A DNA stretch of 52,903 nucleotides from Candidatus Kaiserbacteria bacterium RIFCSPLOWO2_01_FULL_45_25 (GCA_001781415.1 MFLT01000008.1:1-52903), one strand, 5' to 3'; shown: positions 30,557 through 40,670, numbered from the stretch's first letter. Made by a program: numbers and translations. Notes: generated by a model from the letters alone, not told the origin.

Positions 30557-30585
30557 TTGACACTTACATTAAAATGTGCTATTAT
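30557..30585 (+). promoter_or_regulatory. Sigma70-type promoter TTGACA-N17-TATTAT with TGTGC extension
   Basis: ttgaca cttacattaaaatgtgc tattat. Confidence 0.7.
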
Positions 30586-30617
30586 AATAATCAGTACACA
30601 ACCAACCGGAGAACCAA

Positions 30618-30818
30618 ATGGGCATGAGAATCTTTCTTGCTTTCATTGCTGCGTTATTGAGCGTAATCTGCAAGATAAGCGACGGCATGTTCCATCTCGA
30701 ACTGGCAGGCAGGGAAATTTCCCAAATCGCTACGTTCATGGTGGTCAGTTCCCCAGTTTTACTGGGAACTGCAGTTTTTGCCGCAATTGTGGCAGTGATG
30801 CCCTACGACAAGGACTGA
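30618..30818 (+). CDS. Small hypothetical membrane protein
   Basis: 66 aa, hydrophobic segments; accggag RBS; own promoter and terminator. Confidence 0.65.
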   Translation: MGMRIFLAFIAALLSVICKISDGMFHLELAGREISQIATFMVVSSPVLLGTAVFAAIVAVMPYDKD

Positions 30819-30833
30819 CCATATCCACCCCCA

Positions 30834-30928
30834 CCAAGCCTTGCGCTTGCGTGGGGTTTGTTTTTTATTTCAAATACCCCCATTTAAATGGTGGCATCTT
30901 AAAACCTTTCAGTTAACTGAAAGGTTTT
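30834..30928. repeat. 95-bp direct repeat, copy 2
   Basis: ccaagccttgcgcttgcgtggggtttg...aaaacctttcagttaactgaaaggtttt; matches 29859-29953. Confidence 0.9.
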
Positions 30929-30981
30929 TATTTTAATCTCGTATTTAATTACTTAAATCGATTGGAATAATAGGTACACAT

Positions 30982-31013
30982 AAAAACCCCGCGCTAGATA
31001 GCGCGGGGTTTTT
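30982..31013. terminator. Intrinsic terminator downstream of rpoC
   Basis: aaaaaCCCCGCGCtagataGCGCGGGGttttta. Confidence 0.88.
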
Positions 31014-31046
31014 ATTGGTTAGTATTTAGCAGTTAGACAGCTAAAT

Positions 31047-34000
31047 TTAGCGGTGCTTCTCGATAGTTTCGATCATATCGTACTTCTTACTGCCCTTGAA
31101 GCCTGAGCCAGCAGGGATAAGTTTTCCGATGATAACGTTCTCCATGAGACCAGCCAGGTTGTCGTGACTTCCCTTCACAGCAGCGTTGATGAGAACGCGA
31201 GTGGTGTTTTGGAATGAAGCAGCCGATAGGAAACTCTTACGTGAGAGTGAAGTTTCAGTGATACCCAAGATGAGCTTATCAGCCTTGGCTACCTCCTTAC
31301 CTTCTTCCTTAAGCTTGTTGTTAGCTTCTACGAAGATCCATTCTTCTACTACGTCTCCAACTGTAAACGGACTATCTCCTGAGGCAGTGATCTTCACGCG
31401 TGACATCATCTGCTTAACGATAAGCTCAATGTGCTTACGAGCAATGGTCACACCTTGAAGTTCGTAAATCTTGTTTACTTCAGAAATGATGTAGTCCTGA
31501 GTCACTTCCTGTCCACCAAACTTAAAGAGTTCTGGCAGAAGGGCTGAACCATCAGTGAGTAGTTGTCCTTGCATGACTGTGTCACCCTTTGAGACAGTTA
31601 CTACACGTCGGTAGTGAACTTCGTACTCAATGTTGTCCTTCTTCTTTGGTGCGCCCTTAGCGTTCATGTCTGGCGCCACCACGATAACCTTTTCACGTCC
31701 TTCAGTTCGGATGTCTACCACAATTCCTTCTGCCTTTGAGACTACAGCTGGAATCTTTGGTTGACGCTTTTCAAATACTTCTTCTACACGTGGCAAACCT
31801 GAGGTTACGTCTCCACCGACTGACGCAGCTCCTCCGGCGTGCTTAGTGTTCATAGTGAGCTGTGTACCTGGCTCTCCAATCGCTTGAGCCGCTACAGTAC
31901 CTACTGCTTCTCCGACATCAACCATTTGGTTGGTGGTGAGGTCAATACCATAACAGTGCTGACAAACACCACGTAGAGTCTTACAGGTCATTGGTGAACG
32001 AACTACTACTGATTCAGTAGTAGATTCTTCAACTGTAAGTGCATCAAGACGAGTGAGCAAGTGACCCTTAGGGAAGATAACTCGACCCTTTGAATCAACT
32101 GCGTCCTCAGAGAGGATACGTCCCTTGATAGCCTTTGAGAAAGCAATCTCAATACCTGAAGCAGACACACGTCCGATGCGCACACCGGCCTTGGTCTTAC
32201 AATCAGACTCAGTCACGATAGCGTCTTGCGCTACCACGAAGAGACGGCGAGTAAGGTATCCAGCCTTCGCAGTTTGAAGCGCCGTGTCGGCGAGTCCCTT
32301 ACGAGAACCGTGAGTAGTAGTAAAGTATTCAATCGGTGACATACCCTCCTTCATTGAAGAAAGAATTGGGAATTCCACTGTTTCACCTCGAGTGTTTACA
32401 ATAAGACCCTTCATACCAGCCATCTGGGCAATCTGTCCGAGAGAACCTCGAGCACCAGACTTCCACATTTCGTAAGCTGAACCATTTTCATCTAGTGTCT
32501 CTGGAAGTACGCGTTCGATTTCAGTCTTGGCACGGTGCCATACTTCTACAATCATACGACGACGTTCATCGCGTGAGATGAGACCTTCTTCGAAAGCAGC
32601 AAGGATACCTCGTTCTTCACCGCGAGCCTTTTCGATAATCGCTGGCTTTTCCTTTGGTACCTGTACTTCGTCAATTCCCCAAGTTGTACCTGAGAGTGTC
32701 GCGTACTTGAGTCCAAGCTTCTTGAGTTTGTCTACAATTGGCGGCACCGCTTCTGGACCACGAGCATCGATGATGTCGATAATTACCGCGAAGAGTGTTC
32801 GCTGCACAATGATGTCATTGATGAAGTCATGATCAGATGGCAACACACTGTTGAAGATAAGTCGTCCAACGGTTGTTTCAAAAATCTTACCTTCGTATTG
32901 TGCGTACTTCTCAGTTTCAGTAGCGAGTACGTGCACCTTGGCTCGGAAGTCGATTACTCCGTAGTCATACGCGTTGATAGCGTCGTTTGGTGAAGAGAAA
33001 TACTTTCCTTCTCCAAGTGCTCCTGGGATAACCTTTGTCATCCAGTAGGCTCCGAGCGCCATATCAAGTAGCTTTTCAGATACCACCGGTTCAGCCGATC
33101 CTGGCTTTAGAATGTTCTTGTTAGCTGAGATGATTTCTCGGGCCTCCATTTGGGCCTCCTCTGAAAGTGGAACGTGAACGGCCATCTGGTCACCGTCGAA
33201 GTCAGCGTTAAACGCGCGACAAACGAGTGGGTGGACTTGGATAGCGTTACCTTCAATCAGTACTGGGCGGAAAGCCTGGATACCCTGACGGTGAAGGGTT
33301 GGAGCACGGTTTAGAAGTACATGCTTATGCTTAATCACGTTTTCCAAAATTGCCCATACTTCTGGCACTCCGTCTTCAATGAGACGTCCTGCTCCACGGA
33401 TGTTGTACGCTAGTTCCTGCTTGAGGAGTTGAGCGATAACAAACGGACGGAAGAGTTCAAGAGCCATGTGCTTAGGCAGACCACACTGGTCTAGAGCCAG
33501 CTCCGGACCAATAACAATCACGGAACGTCCAGAGTAGTCTACACGCTTACCGAGTAGGTTCTGACGGAAGTAACCCTGCTTACTCTTGAGGTAGTCTGAA
33601 AGAGACTTGAGTGGACGGCGCTGGGCTTGACTCATTGCTGAGTATGCACCACCACCATGACGAATTGAGTTGTCGATAAGGGCGTCTACCGCTTCTTGAA
33701 GAATACGCTTTTCGTTACGAAGAATCACGTCTGGAGCCATGATGTCGATGAGCTTCTTCAGACGATTATTTCGGTTAATCACACGACGATAAAGGTCGTT
33801 TAGATCAGAAGACGCATGACGTCCGCCTTCAAGAGCCACCATTGGACGAATCGCTGGTGGAATAACTGGGATACGAGTAAGGAACATCCATTCTGGACGT
33901 ACACCAGCGTTTACCATTCCACGCACGAGTGAGAGACGCTTGTCGAGCTTGGCTCGTTCCATTGCGCCAGCTGTCTCACGCTCCTTCTCAAGTCGCTTGA

Positions 34001-34715
34001 GGAGGTCTTGGAGATTTACTTGCTTGAAGAGTTCAAAGATAGCTTCAGCACCGATACGCGCCTCAAAGAGCGTACTGTACTTGATAGAAAATCGGTGGAA
34101 ACTAGCTTCATCTAGAACTACTCCAGGATTGATGCCTTCAATCTCCTTCTTCATGTCGTCAGCGCGAGTCTTTAGAGCCTCACGAGCATCTTCGTTTTGA
34201 AGAGCCTTGTACTTAGTTTTGAATTCAGTGTCGAGTTCCTTTAGGAGTCGTCCGCGATCGTCTTCACTTACTTTAGTAACAATGTACCCAGCAAAGTAAA
34301 TTACCTTCTCAACTGATGAGGCAGTAATACCGAGAATCATCGCAATGCGACTTGGTACACCACGAAGGAACCAAATGTGTGAAACTGGAATACAGAGGTC
34401 GATGTGACCCATGCGTTCACGTCGTACAATGGCGCGAGTAACTTCTACTCCACACTTCTCACAAACGATACCCTTGTAACGAATGCCACGGTACTTCTTA
34501 CAAGAACATTCGTAGTCTTCTACTGGTCCAAAGATTCTTTCGTCGAAAAGACCGTGCTTTTCTGGACGTTGTGTTCGGTAGTTAATTGTTTCTGGCTTAG
34601 TCACTTCTCCGTGTGACCATTCAAGAATCGTTTCTGGTGAAGCGAGCTTGAGACTGATCTCTGTGAAGTTTGGCGTAGCTGGAGTGTGCTTAGCAAATGG
34701 TTGTTGTGTTGACAT
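31047..34715 (-). CDS. rpoC: RNA polymerase subunit beta'
   Basis: NADFDGDQMAVHVPLS, zinc-binding CSCKKYRGIRYKGIVCEKCGVEV, RAPTLHRQGIQAF. Confidence 0.98.
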   Translation of the reverse strand: MSTQQPFAKHTPATPNFTEISLKLASPETILEWSHGEVTKPETINYRTQRPEKHGLFDERIFGPVEDYECSCKKYRGIRYKGIVCEKCGVEVTRAIVRRERMGHIDLCIPVSHIWFLRGVPSRIAMILGITASSVEKVIYFAGYIVTKVSEDDRGRLLKELDTEFKTKYKALQNEDAREALKTRADDMKKEIEGINPGVVLDEASFHRFSIKYSTLFEARIGAEAIFELFKQVNLQDLLKRLEKERETAGAMERAKLDKRLSLVRGMVNAGVRPEWMFLTRIPVIPPAIRPMVALEGGRHASSDLNDLYRRVINRNNRLKKLIDIMAPDVILRNEKRILQEAVDALIDNSIRHGGGAYSAMSQAQRRPLKSLSDYLKSKQGYFRQNLLGKRVDYSGRSVIVIGPELALDQCGLPKHMALELFRPFVIAQLLKQELAYNIRGAGRLIEDGVPEVWAILENVIKHKHVLLNRAPTLHRQGIQAFRPVLIEGNAIQVHPLVCRAFNADFDGDQMAVHVPLSEEAQMEAREIISANKNILKPGSAEPVVSEKLLDMALGAYWMTKVIPGALGEGKYFSSPNDAINAYDYGVIDFRAKVHVLATETEKYAQYEGKIFETTVGRLIFNSVLPSDHDFINDIIVQRTLFAVIIDIIDARGPEAVPPIVDKLKKLGLKYATLSGTTWGIDEVQVPKEKPAIIEKARGEERGILAAFEEGLISRDERRRMIVEVWHRAKTEIERVLPETLDENGSAYEMWKSGARGSLGQIAQMAGMKGLIVNTRGETVEFPILSSMKEGMSPIEYFTTTHGSRKGLADTALQTAKAGYLTRRLFVVAQDAIVTESDCKTKAGVRIGRVSASGIEIAFSKAIKGRILSEDAVDSKGRVIFPKGHLLTRLDALTVEESTTESVVVRSPMTCKTLRGVCQHCYGIDLTTNQMVDVGEAVGTVAAQAIGEPGTQLTMNTKHAGGAASVGGDVTSGLPRVEEVFEKRQPKIPAVVSKAEGIVVDIRTEGREKVIVVAPDMNAKGAPKKKDNIEYEVHYRRVVTVSKGDTVMQGQLLTDGSALLPELFKFGGQEVTQDYIISEVNKIYELQGVTIARKHIELIVKQMMSRVKITASGDSPFTVGDVVEEWIFVEANNKLKEEGKEVAKADKLILGITETSLSRKSFLSAASFQNTTRVLINAAVKGSHDNLAGLMENVIIGKLIPAGSGFKGSKKYDMIETIEKHR

Positions 34716-34725
34716 AGATACTTAT

Positions 34726-37700
34726 TTAGGCAGACTCATAATCACGCTTTGGCTTCTCAGCTCGGTCGAGCTTCACATCAAGTGAAAGACCTCGGAGCTG
34801 ATTAACAAGCACATTGAACGCCGCTGGTGTGTGCGGATGACTAATTTGTTCGCCACGAACGATGGCATCAAAGGCGGCACTACGTCCGACGATGTCGTCA
34901 GACTTGATAGTAAGCATTTCACGAAGGGTGTAGGCGGCACCATAACCGAGGAGTGCCCACACTTCCATTTCTCCGAAACGCTGTCCTCCGACCTGCGCCT
35001 TACCTCCGAGAGGCTGTTGAGTAATAAGTGAGTACGGCCCAATCGAACGCATGTGAATCTTGTCCTCCACCATGTGGTGAAGCTTCAAGATATACATGTA
35101 TCCAACGGCAGTCTTCTGAGCAAATTTGTCGCCAGTAAGACCATCACGAAGTTGAATCTTTCCGTCTTCTGGAAGACCAGCCGCCTTGAGTTCAGCCTTT
35201 ACGTGACCTTCGTTGGCACCAGCAAATGGTGGCACGATAGCCTGATAGCCGAGAGTGTTTGCAGCCATACCAAGGTGAAGCTCGAGAATCTGTCCAAGGT
35301 TCATACGAGACGGCACACCAAGTGGTGTAAGGAGTACGTCAATTGGACGCCCGTCTTCGGTGTATGGCATATCTTCTTCTGGAAGAATACGAGAGATAAC
35401 ACCCTTGTTTCCGTGACGACCAGCTAGCTTGTCACCAACTGATACGTTACGTACTTGAGCCACAGTGATGTGGATTCGCTTGATAACACCACTTTCGAGT
35501 TGGTCACCGTTTTCACGTGAGAAGATTTTTACTCCAATCACACGTCCACGCTTTCCAGCTTCGAGTCGTAGTGAAGTATCTTTTACATCCTTAGCCTTTT
35601 CTCCGAAGATTGAGCGAAGGAGACGTTCTTCTGGTGTAAGTTGTGTTTCTCCCTTTGGAGTTACCTTACCTACCAAGATGTCTCCTGGGCGTACTTCAGC
35701 ACCGATACGGATGATTCCGTTTTCGTCGAGGTTACGGAGCTTAAGTTCAGATACGTTTGGAATGTCTGAAGAAGTTACTTCGGGTCCAAGCTTTGTGTCT
35801 CGTACCGATACTTCGAGTTCATCGAGGTGAACAGTTGAGAACTTACTTTGCTTTACCATTCGCTCAGAAATAACAATCGCGTCTTCGTAGTTCGCACCGT
35901 TCCATGACATAAAAGCCACCAGAGCGTTTTGTCCTACCGCAATCTGACCATTGTCAGTTGATGAAGTATCAGCTAGCAAATCGCCACGCTTTACCTTGTC
36001 GCCAACAGTTACTGCTGGACGGTGATAGAACGCTGAGAAGTCATTAGTTCGTTGGTAAGTAGTGAGTACATATTCCTTCTTCTTGCCTTCCTTATTCTTA
36101 ACAACAATCTTTCGAGCATCACACTCAACTACTTCTCCAGCATCATCAGAATAGATTACTCGCTTTGTATCACGAGCCACCATTCCTTCTACACCAGTAG
36201 CTACTAACGGCGCTTCCTGTACGAGACAAGGAGTCGCCTGCTTCTGCATGTTTGATCCCATGAGGGTACGGTTGGCGTCGTCGTGGTTCAAAAATGGAAT
36301 CATTGAAGTCGCCACTGAGAATGGTTGGTTGGTAGCAATATCGATGTAATCAACATCTTTCTTGGCAGCCAATAGTGGGTCGCCATTCTTGCGAGCCTCC
36401 ACGAAGTCTGACTTAATCTTGCCACTAGCATCTAACTCAATAGCAGCGTGAGCAATAACATACTTCTCTTCTTCATGAGCGTTCATGTACACAACATCAT
36501 TGGTAACAACACCCTTTACCACCTTTGCGTATGGAGTCTCGATAATACCAAAACGGTTTACACGAGAGTACATTGAAAGACGCAAGATGAGTCCGATGTT
36601 TGGACCTTCTGGTGTGTGGATAGGACAGAGACGACCGTAGTGAGATGGGTGAATGTCACGCACTTCAAAAGAGGCACGTTCACGTGTCAGTCCGCCCGGA
36701 CCGAGCGCTGAGAGCGTACGAAGGTGTTCAATTTCAGCGAGAATGTTTTGTTGCTGTGAGAATTGTGAAAGCTGGTTGGTACTAAAGAATTCTTTAATAG
36801 CAGCTTGTAGTGGACGTGGATTGATGATCTGCATCGGGAGAGATGTCTCTGCCTCAATAGTAGACATACGGTCCTGGATATTTCGCTTCATGCGAGTCAT
36901 ACCAACACGAACACGCTGTTGGAGCATTTCACCGAAGTAACGCACGCGACGGAAGCCGAGGTGGTCGATGTCGTCAGCGAGTGCACCTGGTTCGTGGTTC
37001 TTAGTAATGATATGAGTCATGATGAGACGCACATCTTCAATTGAAACTGTTCGTTCGTCAGTTGCCTTCTTATCAATTGGGCGACCGAAACGTTCGTTAA
37101 AGTGGTGACGTCCGATTTCTGAAAGGTCGTATCGTTCTGGAGCAAAAATAGATTGTACGAATTCGCGAGCGTTGTCGACAGTAGCAAGGTCGCCGTCTCG
37201 CAGACGCTTGTAGATTTCAATATATGATTCTTCGACAGTCTTCGCTGGGTCCTTGGCAATAGTTGCCTTCATGTACTCTTCACCGCGGGGTACGGCTTTA
37301 ACGAGTTCAATCATGTCCTTCTCCTTGGTCAAACCAAGTACACGGAGTAGTGAAGAAATTGGAAACTTCTTCTTTCGGTCAATCTTTACATAGATAACTC
37401 CGTCAGCTTCTGATTCGATTTCTACCCAAGCGCCTCGAGCTGGAATAATCTTGGCGCCAAATAGTGTCTTGCCTTTTGATTCAGCTTGCGTAAAGAAGAT
37501 ACCGTATGAACGAGCTAGCTGAGGCACGATAACACGCTCCACACCATTGATGATGAAGGTGCCTTGCTCAGTCATTACTGGCAGGTCGGTCATGAAGATT
37601 TCCTGATCCTTCTCACTTTCGAAGGTCTTGTTCTTCAAGATTACGTGCGCGCGAAGTGGCGCTTCGTAGGTAAGCTTGTTTTCTTTTGCAAACTCTGGAG

Positions 37701-37944
37701 TTGTCTTTGGTGACCCAAGTTCGTACTTCTTGAACTTAAGTTCAAACTTCTTCTCAGAATAGTCACTGATTGGTGAAAATTCAGTGAAAATTTCTTTGAG
37801 AGCAGTTTCAATAAACCAACGATATGACTCGTGTTGTGGTTCAATGAGATCTGGTAATGGGATGCGAGGTTGAGGACTGAGCTCAAATCGCTTCTGTGGT
37901 AATTTACCAACAGAGATTGTTCGATCTTTTTGTGTTGCTTCCAT
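34726..37944 (-). CDS. rpoB: RNA polymerase subunit beta
   Basis: ALGPGGLTRERASFEVRDIHPSHYGRLCPIHTPEGPNIGL; GDKLAGRHGNKGVIS; KAQVGGQRFGEMEVWAL. Confidence 0.98.
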   Translation of the reverse strand: MEATQKDRTISVGKLPQKRFELSPQPRIPLPDLIEPQHESYRWFIETALKEIFTEFSPISDYSEKKFELKFKKYELGSPKTTPEFAKENKLTYEAPLRAHVILKNKTFESEKDQEIFMTDLPVMTEQGTFIINGVERVIVPQLARSYGIFFTQAESKGKTLFGAKIIPARGAWVEIESEADGVIYVKIDRKKKFPISSLLRVLGLTKEKDMIELVKAVPRGEEYMKATIAKDPAKTVEESYIEIYKRLRDGDLATVDNAREFVQSIFAPERYDLSEIGRHHFNERFGRPIDKKATDERTVSIEDVRLIMTHIITKNHEPGALADDIDHLGFRRVRYFGEMLQQRVRVGMTRMKRNIQDRMSTIEAETSLPMQIINPRPLQAAIKEFFSTNQLSQFSQQQNILAEIEHLRTLSALGPGGLTRERASFEVRDIHPSHYGRLCPIHTPEGPNIGLILRLSMYSRVNRFGIIETPYAKVVKGVVTNDVVYMNAHEEEKYVIAHAAIELDASGKIKSDFVEARKNGDPLLAAKKDVDYIDIATNQPFSVATSMIPFLNHDDANRTLMGSNMQKQATPCLVQEAPLVATGVEGMVARDTKRVIYSDDAGEVVECDARKIVVKNKEGKKKEYVLTTYQRTNDFSAFYHRPAVTVGDKVKRGDLLADTSSTDNGQIAVGQNALVAFMSWNGANYEDAIVISERMVKQSKFSTVHLDELEVSVRDTKLGPEVTSSDIPNVSELKLRNLDENGIIRIGAEVRPGDILVGKVTPKGETQLTPEERLLRSIFGEKAKDVKDTSLRLEAGKRGRVIGVKIFSRENGDQLESGVIKRIHITVAQVRNVSVGDKLAGRHGNKGVISRILPEEDMPYTEDGRPIDVLLTPLGVPSRMNLGQILELHLGMAANTLGYQAIVPPFAGANEGHVKAELKAAGLPEDGKIQLRDGLTGDKFAQKTAVGYMYILKLHHMVEDKIHMRSIGPYSLITQQPLGGKAQVGGQRFGEMEVWALLGYGAAYTLREMLTIKSDDIVGRSAAFDAIVRGEQISHPHTPAAFNVLVNQLRGLSLDVKLDRAEKPKRDYESA

Positions 37945-38114
37945 AAAACACTAAATGATTATTACCCCTAAAAACTAACAGCACAAAATGCGCTTGCGCG
38001 CTTTACGTTCTGCTTAGTTTTATTTTATTAATATCGACATCAATTGCTTGCTGCGCGACACGAAATCATCTCCCAACCATAACTCACCCGAGACCTCTTA
38101 CGTATGTGCCGGGG

Positions 38115-38142
38115 ATTATACCAAAACTGTGGAAAACTGCAA
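38115..38142 (-). promoter_or_regulatory. Probable rpoBC promoter TTGCAG-N16-TATAAT
   Basis: Minus strand ttgcag ttttccacagttttgg tataat, about 170 nt before the rpoB ATG. Confidence 0.65.
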
Positions 38143-38197
38143 TAGACAGACGGGATTTTCTAGTCTGGCGAAAGTCAGGCTCCAGTCTAAATTCTCC

Positions 38198-38887
38198 TTA
38201 TTTGTCAGTTTTGCCACGATAGGCGTCAATTTCCTTATGATTCCCCTCTACCAGGACCTTTGGGACCACGTATTTCTTCTTCTTATATTCATAGACCTCG
38301 GGGCGTGTATACACTTCCCCTTTAGTTGGGCGTTCTTCCTCTAGAGACTCAAACGTACCCAGTACGCCGCGGATTTGGCGGGCGGTGGCATCTACGATAG
38401 TTAGAGCCGGTAGTTCACCGCCAGTAAGGATATAGTCACCGACTGACACCTCCTCCGCATTGAGGATTTGGCGCACCCGATCATCAATCCCCTCATACCG
38501 TCCAGAGATAAGCACCAAATGCTCGTACTTGGCCGCATACTCCTTGGCCAAAGCCTGAGTAAAGACCGTCCCGCGTGGAGACATAATAAGTGTCTTTACC
38601 TTCCCGGCTTTTATCGCTGCAGTCTTTCGTCCGACCGCCTTCTCCCATGCTCGAATGATAGGCTCCGCCATCATAACCATTCCTGGTCCGCCGCCATATG
38701 GTCGTTCGTCTACCTTGCGGTGTTTATCGGTCGTGTATGCACGAGGATTGTAGTACGCAACTTCCATCTTCTTGCCACGCACCTTGGCCCCCTTCCCCTT
38801 GTCGGTCTTTTGGGCACGACCAAGCACCCCCGCCTCTAAATAGGCTTGGCAAACTTCTGGAAACAAAGAGATAATATGAAACTGCAT
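38198..38887 (-). CDS. trmD: tRNA (guanine37-N1)-methyltransferase
   Basis: MQFHIISLFPEVCQAYLEAGVLGRA; YGGGPGMVMMAEPI; LISGRYEGIDDRV; SVGDYILTGGELPAL. Confidence 0.95.
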   Translation of the reverse strand: MQFHIISLFPEVCQAYLEAGVLGRAQKTDKGKGAKVRGKKMEVAYYNPRAYTTDKHRKVDERPYGGGPGMVMMAEPIIRAWEKAVGRKTAAIKAGKVKTLIMSPRGTVFTQALAKEYAAKYEHLVLISGRYEGIDDRVRQILNAEEVSVGDYILTGGELPALTIVDATARQIRGVLGTFESLEEERPTKGEVYTRPEVYEYKKKKYVVPKVLVEGNHKEIDAYRGKTDK

Positions 38888-38889
38888 GT

Positions 38890-39321
38890 TTATAATTTAT
38901 TTTTGTAGCTTTCTAAGAATAGGTCAAACTGAGAATGGCGTGGCGTAGGGATTTCTTCTATAGTACACCATCGTATCTCAGCACACTTATCTGGTTCCAT
39001 AATTTTTACCTCGTCTGGATTAACTTCGGCACGGTAGTCAAAAGCTATCCAGTGAGTCTTCTTACCATCATGTTCTCGAATTGGCTCACGCATTCCTAGA
39101 TACTCAAGATTAAAAGGTTCGGACCCTGTTTCTTCTTTCACCTCACGTTTGATGGCGTCTTCGATTTTTTCACCGAACTTCACACCTCCTCCGCCGAGCG
39201 GCTCCCAAGTAAAATGCTCATCCCGACATTTATCAGTCCGCAAGCCAACTAGGTATTTTCCCTTACCATCGTGCAGAAACGGAATCGCCGCGATGCCAAT
39301 AAAGTCATATCCTTTAATCAT
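38890..39321 (-). CDS. Nudix hydrolase
   Basis: Nudix box GGVKFGEKIEDAIKREVKEETGSE. Confidence 0.9.
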   Translation of the reverse strand: MIKGYDFIGIAAIPFLHDGKGKYLVGLRTDKCRDEHFTWEPLGGGGVKFGEKIEDAIKREVKEETGSEPFNLEYLGMREPIREHDGKKTHWIAFDYRAEVNPDEVKIMEPDKCAEIRWCTIEEIPTPRHSQFDLFLESYKNKL

Positions 39322-39338
39322 TCAAAAATCCTAGCATA

Positions 39339-39371
39339 CAAAACCCCCGGCGCGTAGCGCCGGGGGTTTTG
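39339..39371. terminator. Intrinsic terminator
   Basis: caaaACCCCCGGCGCgtaGCGCCGGGGGTtttg. Confidence 0.9.
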
Positions 39372-39393
39372 TGACTGTTCTCAATTTAATCCC

Positions 39394-40053
39394 CTATTTG
39401 ACCTCAAACACTGTGAAGTTATCCGCATCTCGTTCAGAATAACGCCCAGTAGCTCCAACCTCACAAAGCTCTTTATTAACTTCATAAAAGCCTCCTCCAA
39501 ACCGCTCCGTGCCGGCAACATAACAATCGCCAAAGGCTTCTGGTGAAATTAGTTCGCTCACAAAGACATACTGATTGTTTCGTCCTATTTCAACTCCAGG
39601 TAAGCATGGGCTTTCTATATCATCACACTGATCTTTTACATACGTAGCGACTGGGTAAATTCCAATACTACTTACCATAAAATTATCTTTAGTGTTTGCT
39701 AGTAGAAAATAGTTAAATGTAGTCTGACCCTTTGCTCCGACCCCTTTCCATGTGACAAATCCAATATCATTCCAAACTTTTGGTACAGCCAAAGCAAAGC
39801 CGTATTCAGAATTTTTGTATTCTGTGTTACTTGACGAAGTCGGTACAGAATCCACAGGACGAGAATCCTCCCTGGAAACACTTAACGCTCGCACAGAATC
39901 GTAAGTAGATTGGCTATTTGTTTCTATAAGCTTAGCTAAACTACCAAAATAGCTAGAGCTGAAAAATAGCCCAGTGAATTGGAGTAAAATAATTACCAGC
40001 AAAAGAATTTTTAAAAGATATTTATTTGAGCACTTACAAGGTTGTGAGTCCAT
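39394..40053 (-). CDS. Hypothetical membrane-anchored extracellular protein
   Basis: N-terminal TM LLKILLLVIILLQFTGLFF then a soluble domain. Confidence 0.6.
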   Translation of the reverse strand: MDSQPCKCSNKYLLKILLLVIILLQFTGLFFSSSYFGSLAKLIETNSQSTYDSVRALSVSREDSRPVDSVPTSSSNTEYKNSEYGFALAVPKVWNDIGFVTWKGVGAKGQTTFNYFLLANTKDNFMVSSIGIYPVATYVKDQCDDIESPCLPGVEIGRNNQYVFVSELISPEAFGDCYVAGTERFGGGFYEVNKELCEVGATGRYSERDADNFTVFEVK

Positions 40054-40169
40054 ACTATTATTTAAATTATTATCAAATAATTATACCAGTGTCTCAAACT
40101 GATAGAGCTTGTATCCTGTGTAGTAGATTTGCCTAGGGGTACCCTTTGCAGAAATACAGCGATAGTGCA

Positions 40170-40307
40170 GTACCGCCTGGTCGTGAACATCTGCAGGCGG
40201 CAAGCCAGTCAAAGTAAAAGCCAGACAGGTGTCTGGCTTTTACTTTGTTGCCGCCGAAGCCGTAGGAAAAATCTGCTGAGATTTTTACGGTCACGACTAG
40301 GTGGTAC
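40170..40307. repeat. Nested inverted-repeat (cruciform/multibranch) element
   Basis: Outer arms 40170-40186/40291-40307 (15/17, the two mismatches are G.U-type), P2 ggcggcaa/ttgccgcc, perfect 17-bp hairpin caaagtaaaagccagac(aggt)gtctggcttttactttg, P3 ccgta..aaaatct/agatttttacgg. Confidence 0.85.
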
Positions 40308-40313
40308 AAACGA

Positions 40314-40670
40314 CTAGATTTTCAAATCCTCAATCGCTTGATCTAACGATTTTGGTTCAGCGGCTGAAGGATTATCTTCCCGCATCGCCTCACTCATCTC
40401 ACTACTCATGCCTCGACCTCCTTCTGGTTCGTTGATTTTGAGGTTTACTCGGGCGTCGTGCTTCATTCCGACAACACGAAGGAGGGTGCGGATAGCCTTG
40501 GCAGTATTGCCAGAGCGTCCAATAATCTTACCCATATCTTCTGCATGCACATCAAGGGTAAGGAGTACTCCCATCTCATCGACTGTTCGGTTGATTCTTA
40601 CACTTTCAGGATGGTCAACAAGCGCTTTTACAAGCGTCTCTAGAAACTGCTTATCTTCATGCGAATCCAT
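40314..40670 (-). CDS. KH-domain RNA-binding protein (KhpA-like)
   Basis: DMGKIIGRSGNTAKAIRTLLRVVGMKHDARVNLKI; adjacent to rpsP; start placed at MDSHEDKQ because a promoter lies within the longer ORF. Confidence 0.85.
   Translation of the reverse strand: MDSHEDKQFLETLVKALVDHPESVRINRTVDEMGVLLTLDVHAEDMGKIIGRSGNTAKAIRTLLRVVGMKHDARVNLKINEPEGGRGMSSEMSEAMREDNPSAAEPKSLDQAIEDLKI

Noticed and set aside
40129-40317. 62-aa plus-strand ORF
   Set aside because: It lies across the nested cruciform element, with arginine-rich hairpin-derived sequence and no RBS.
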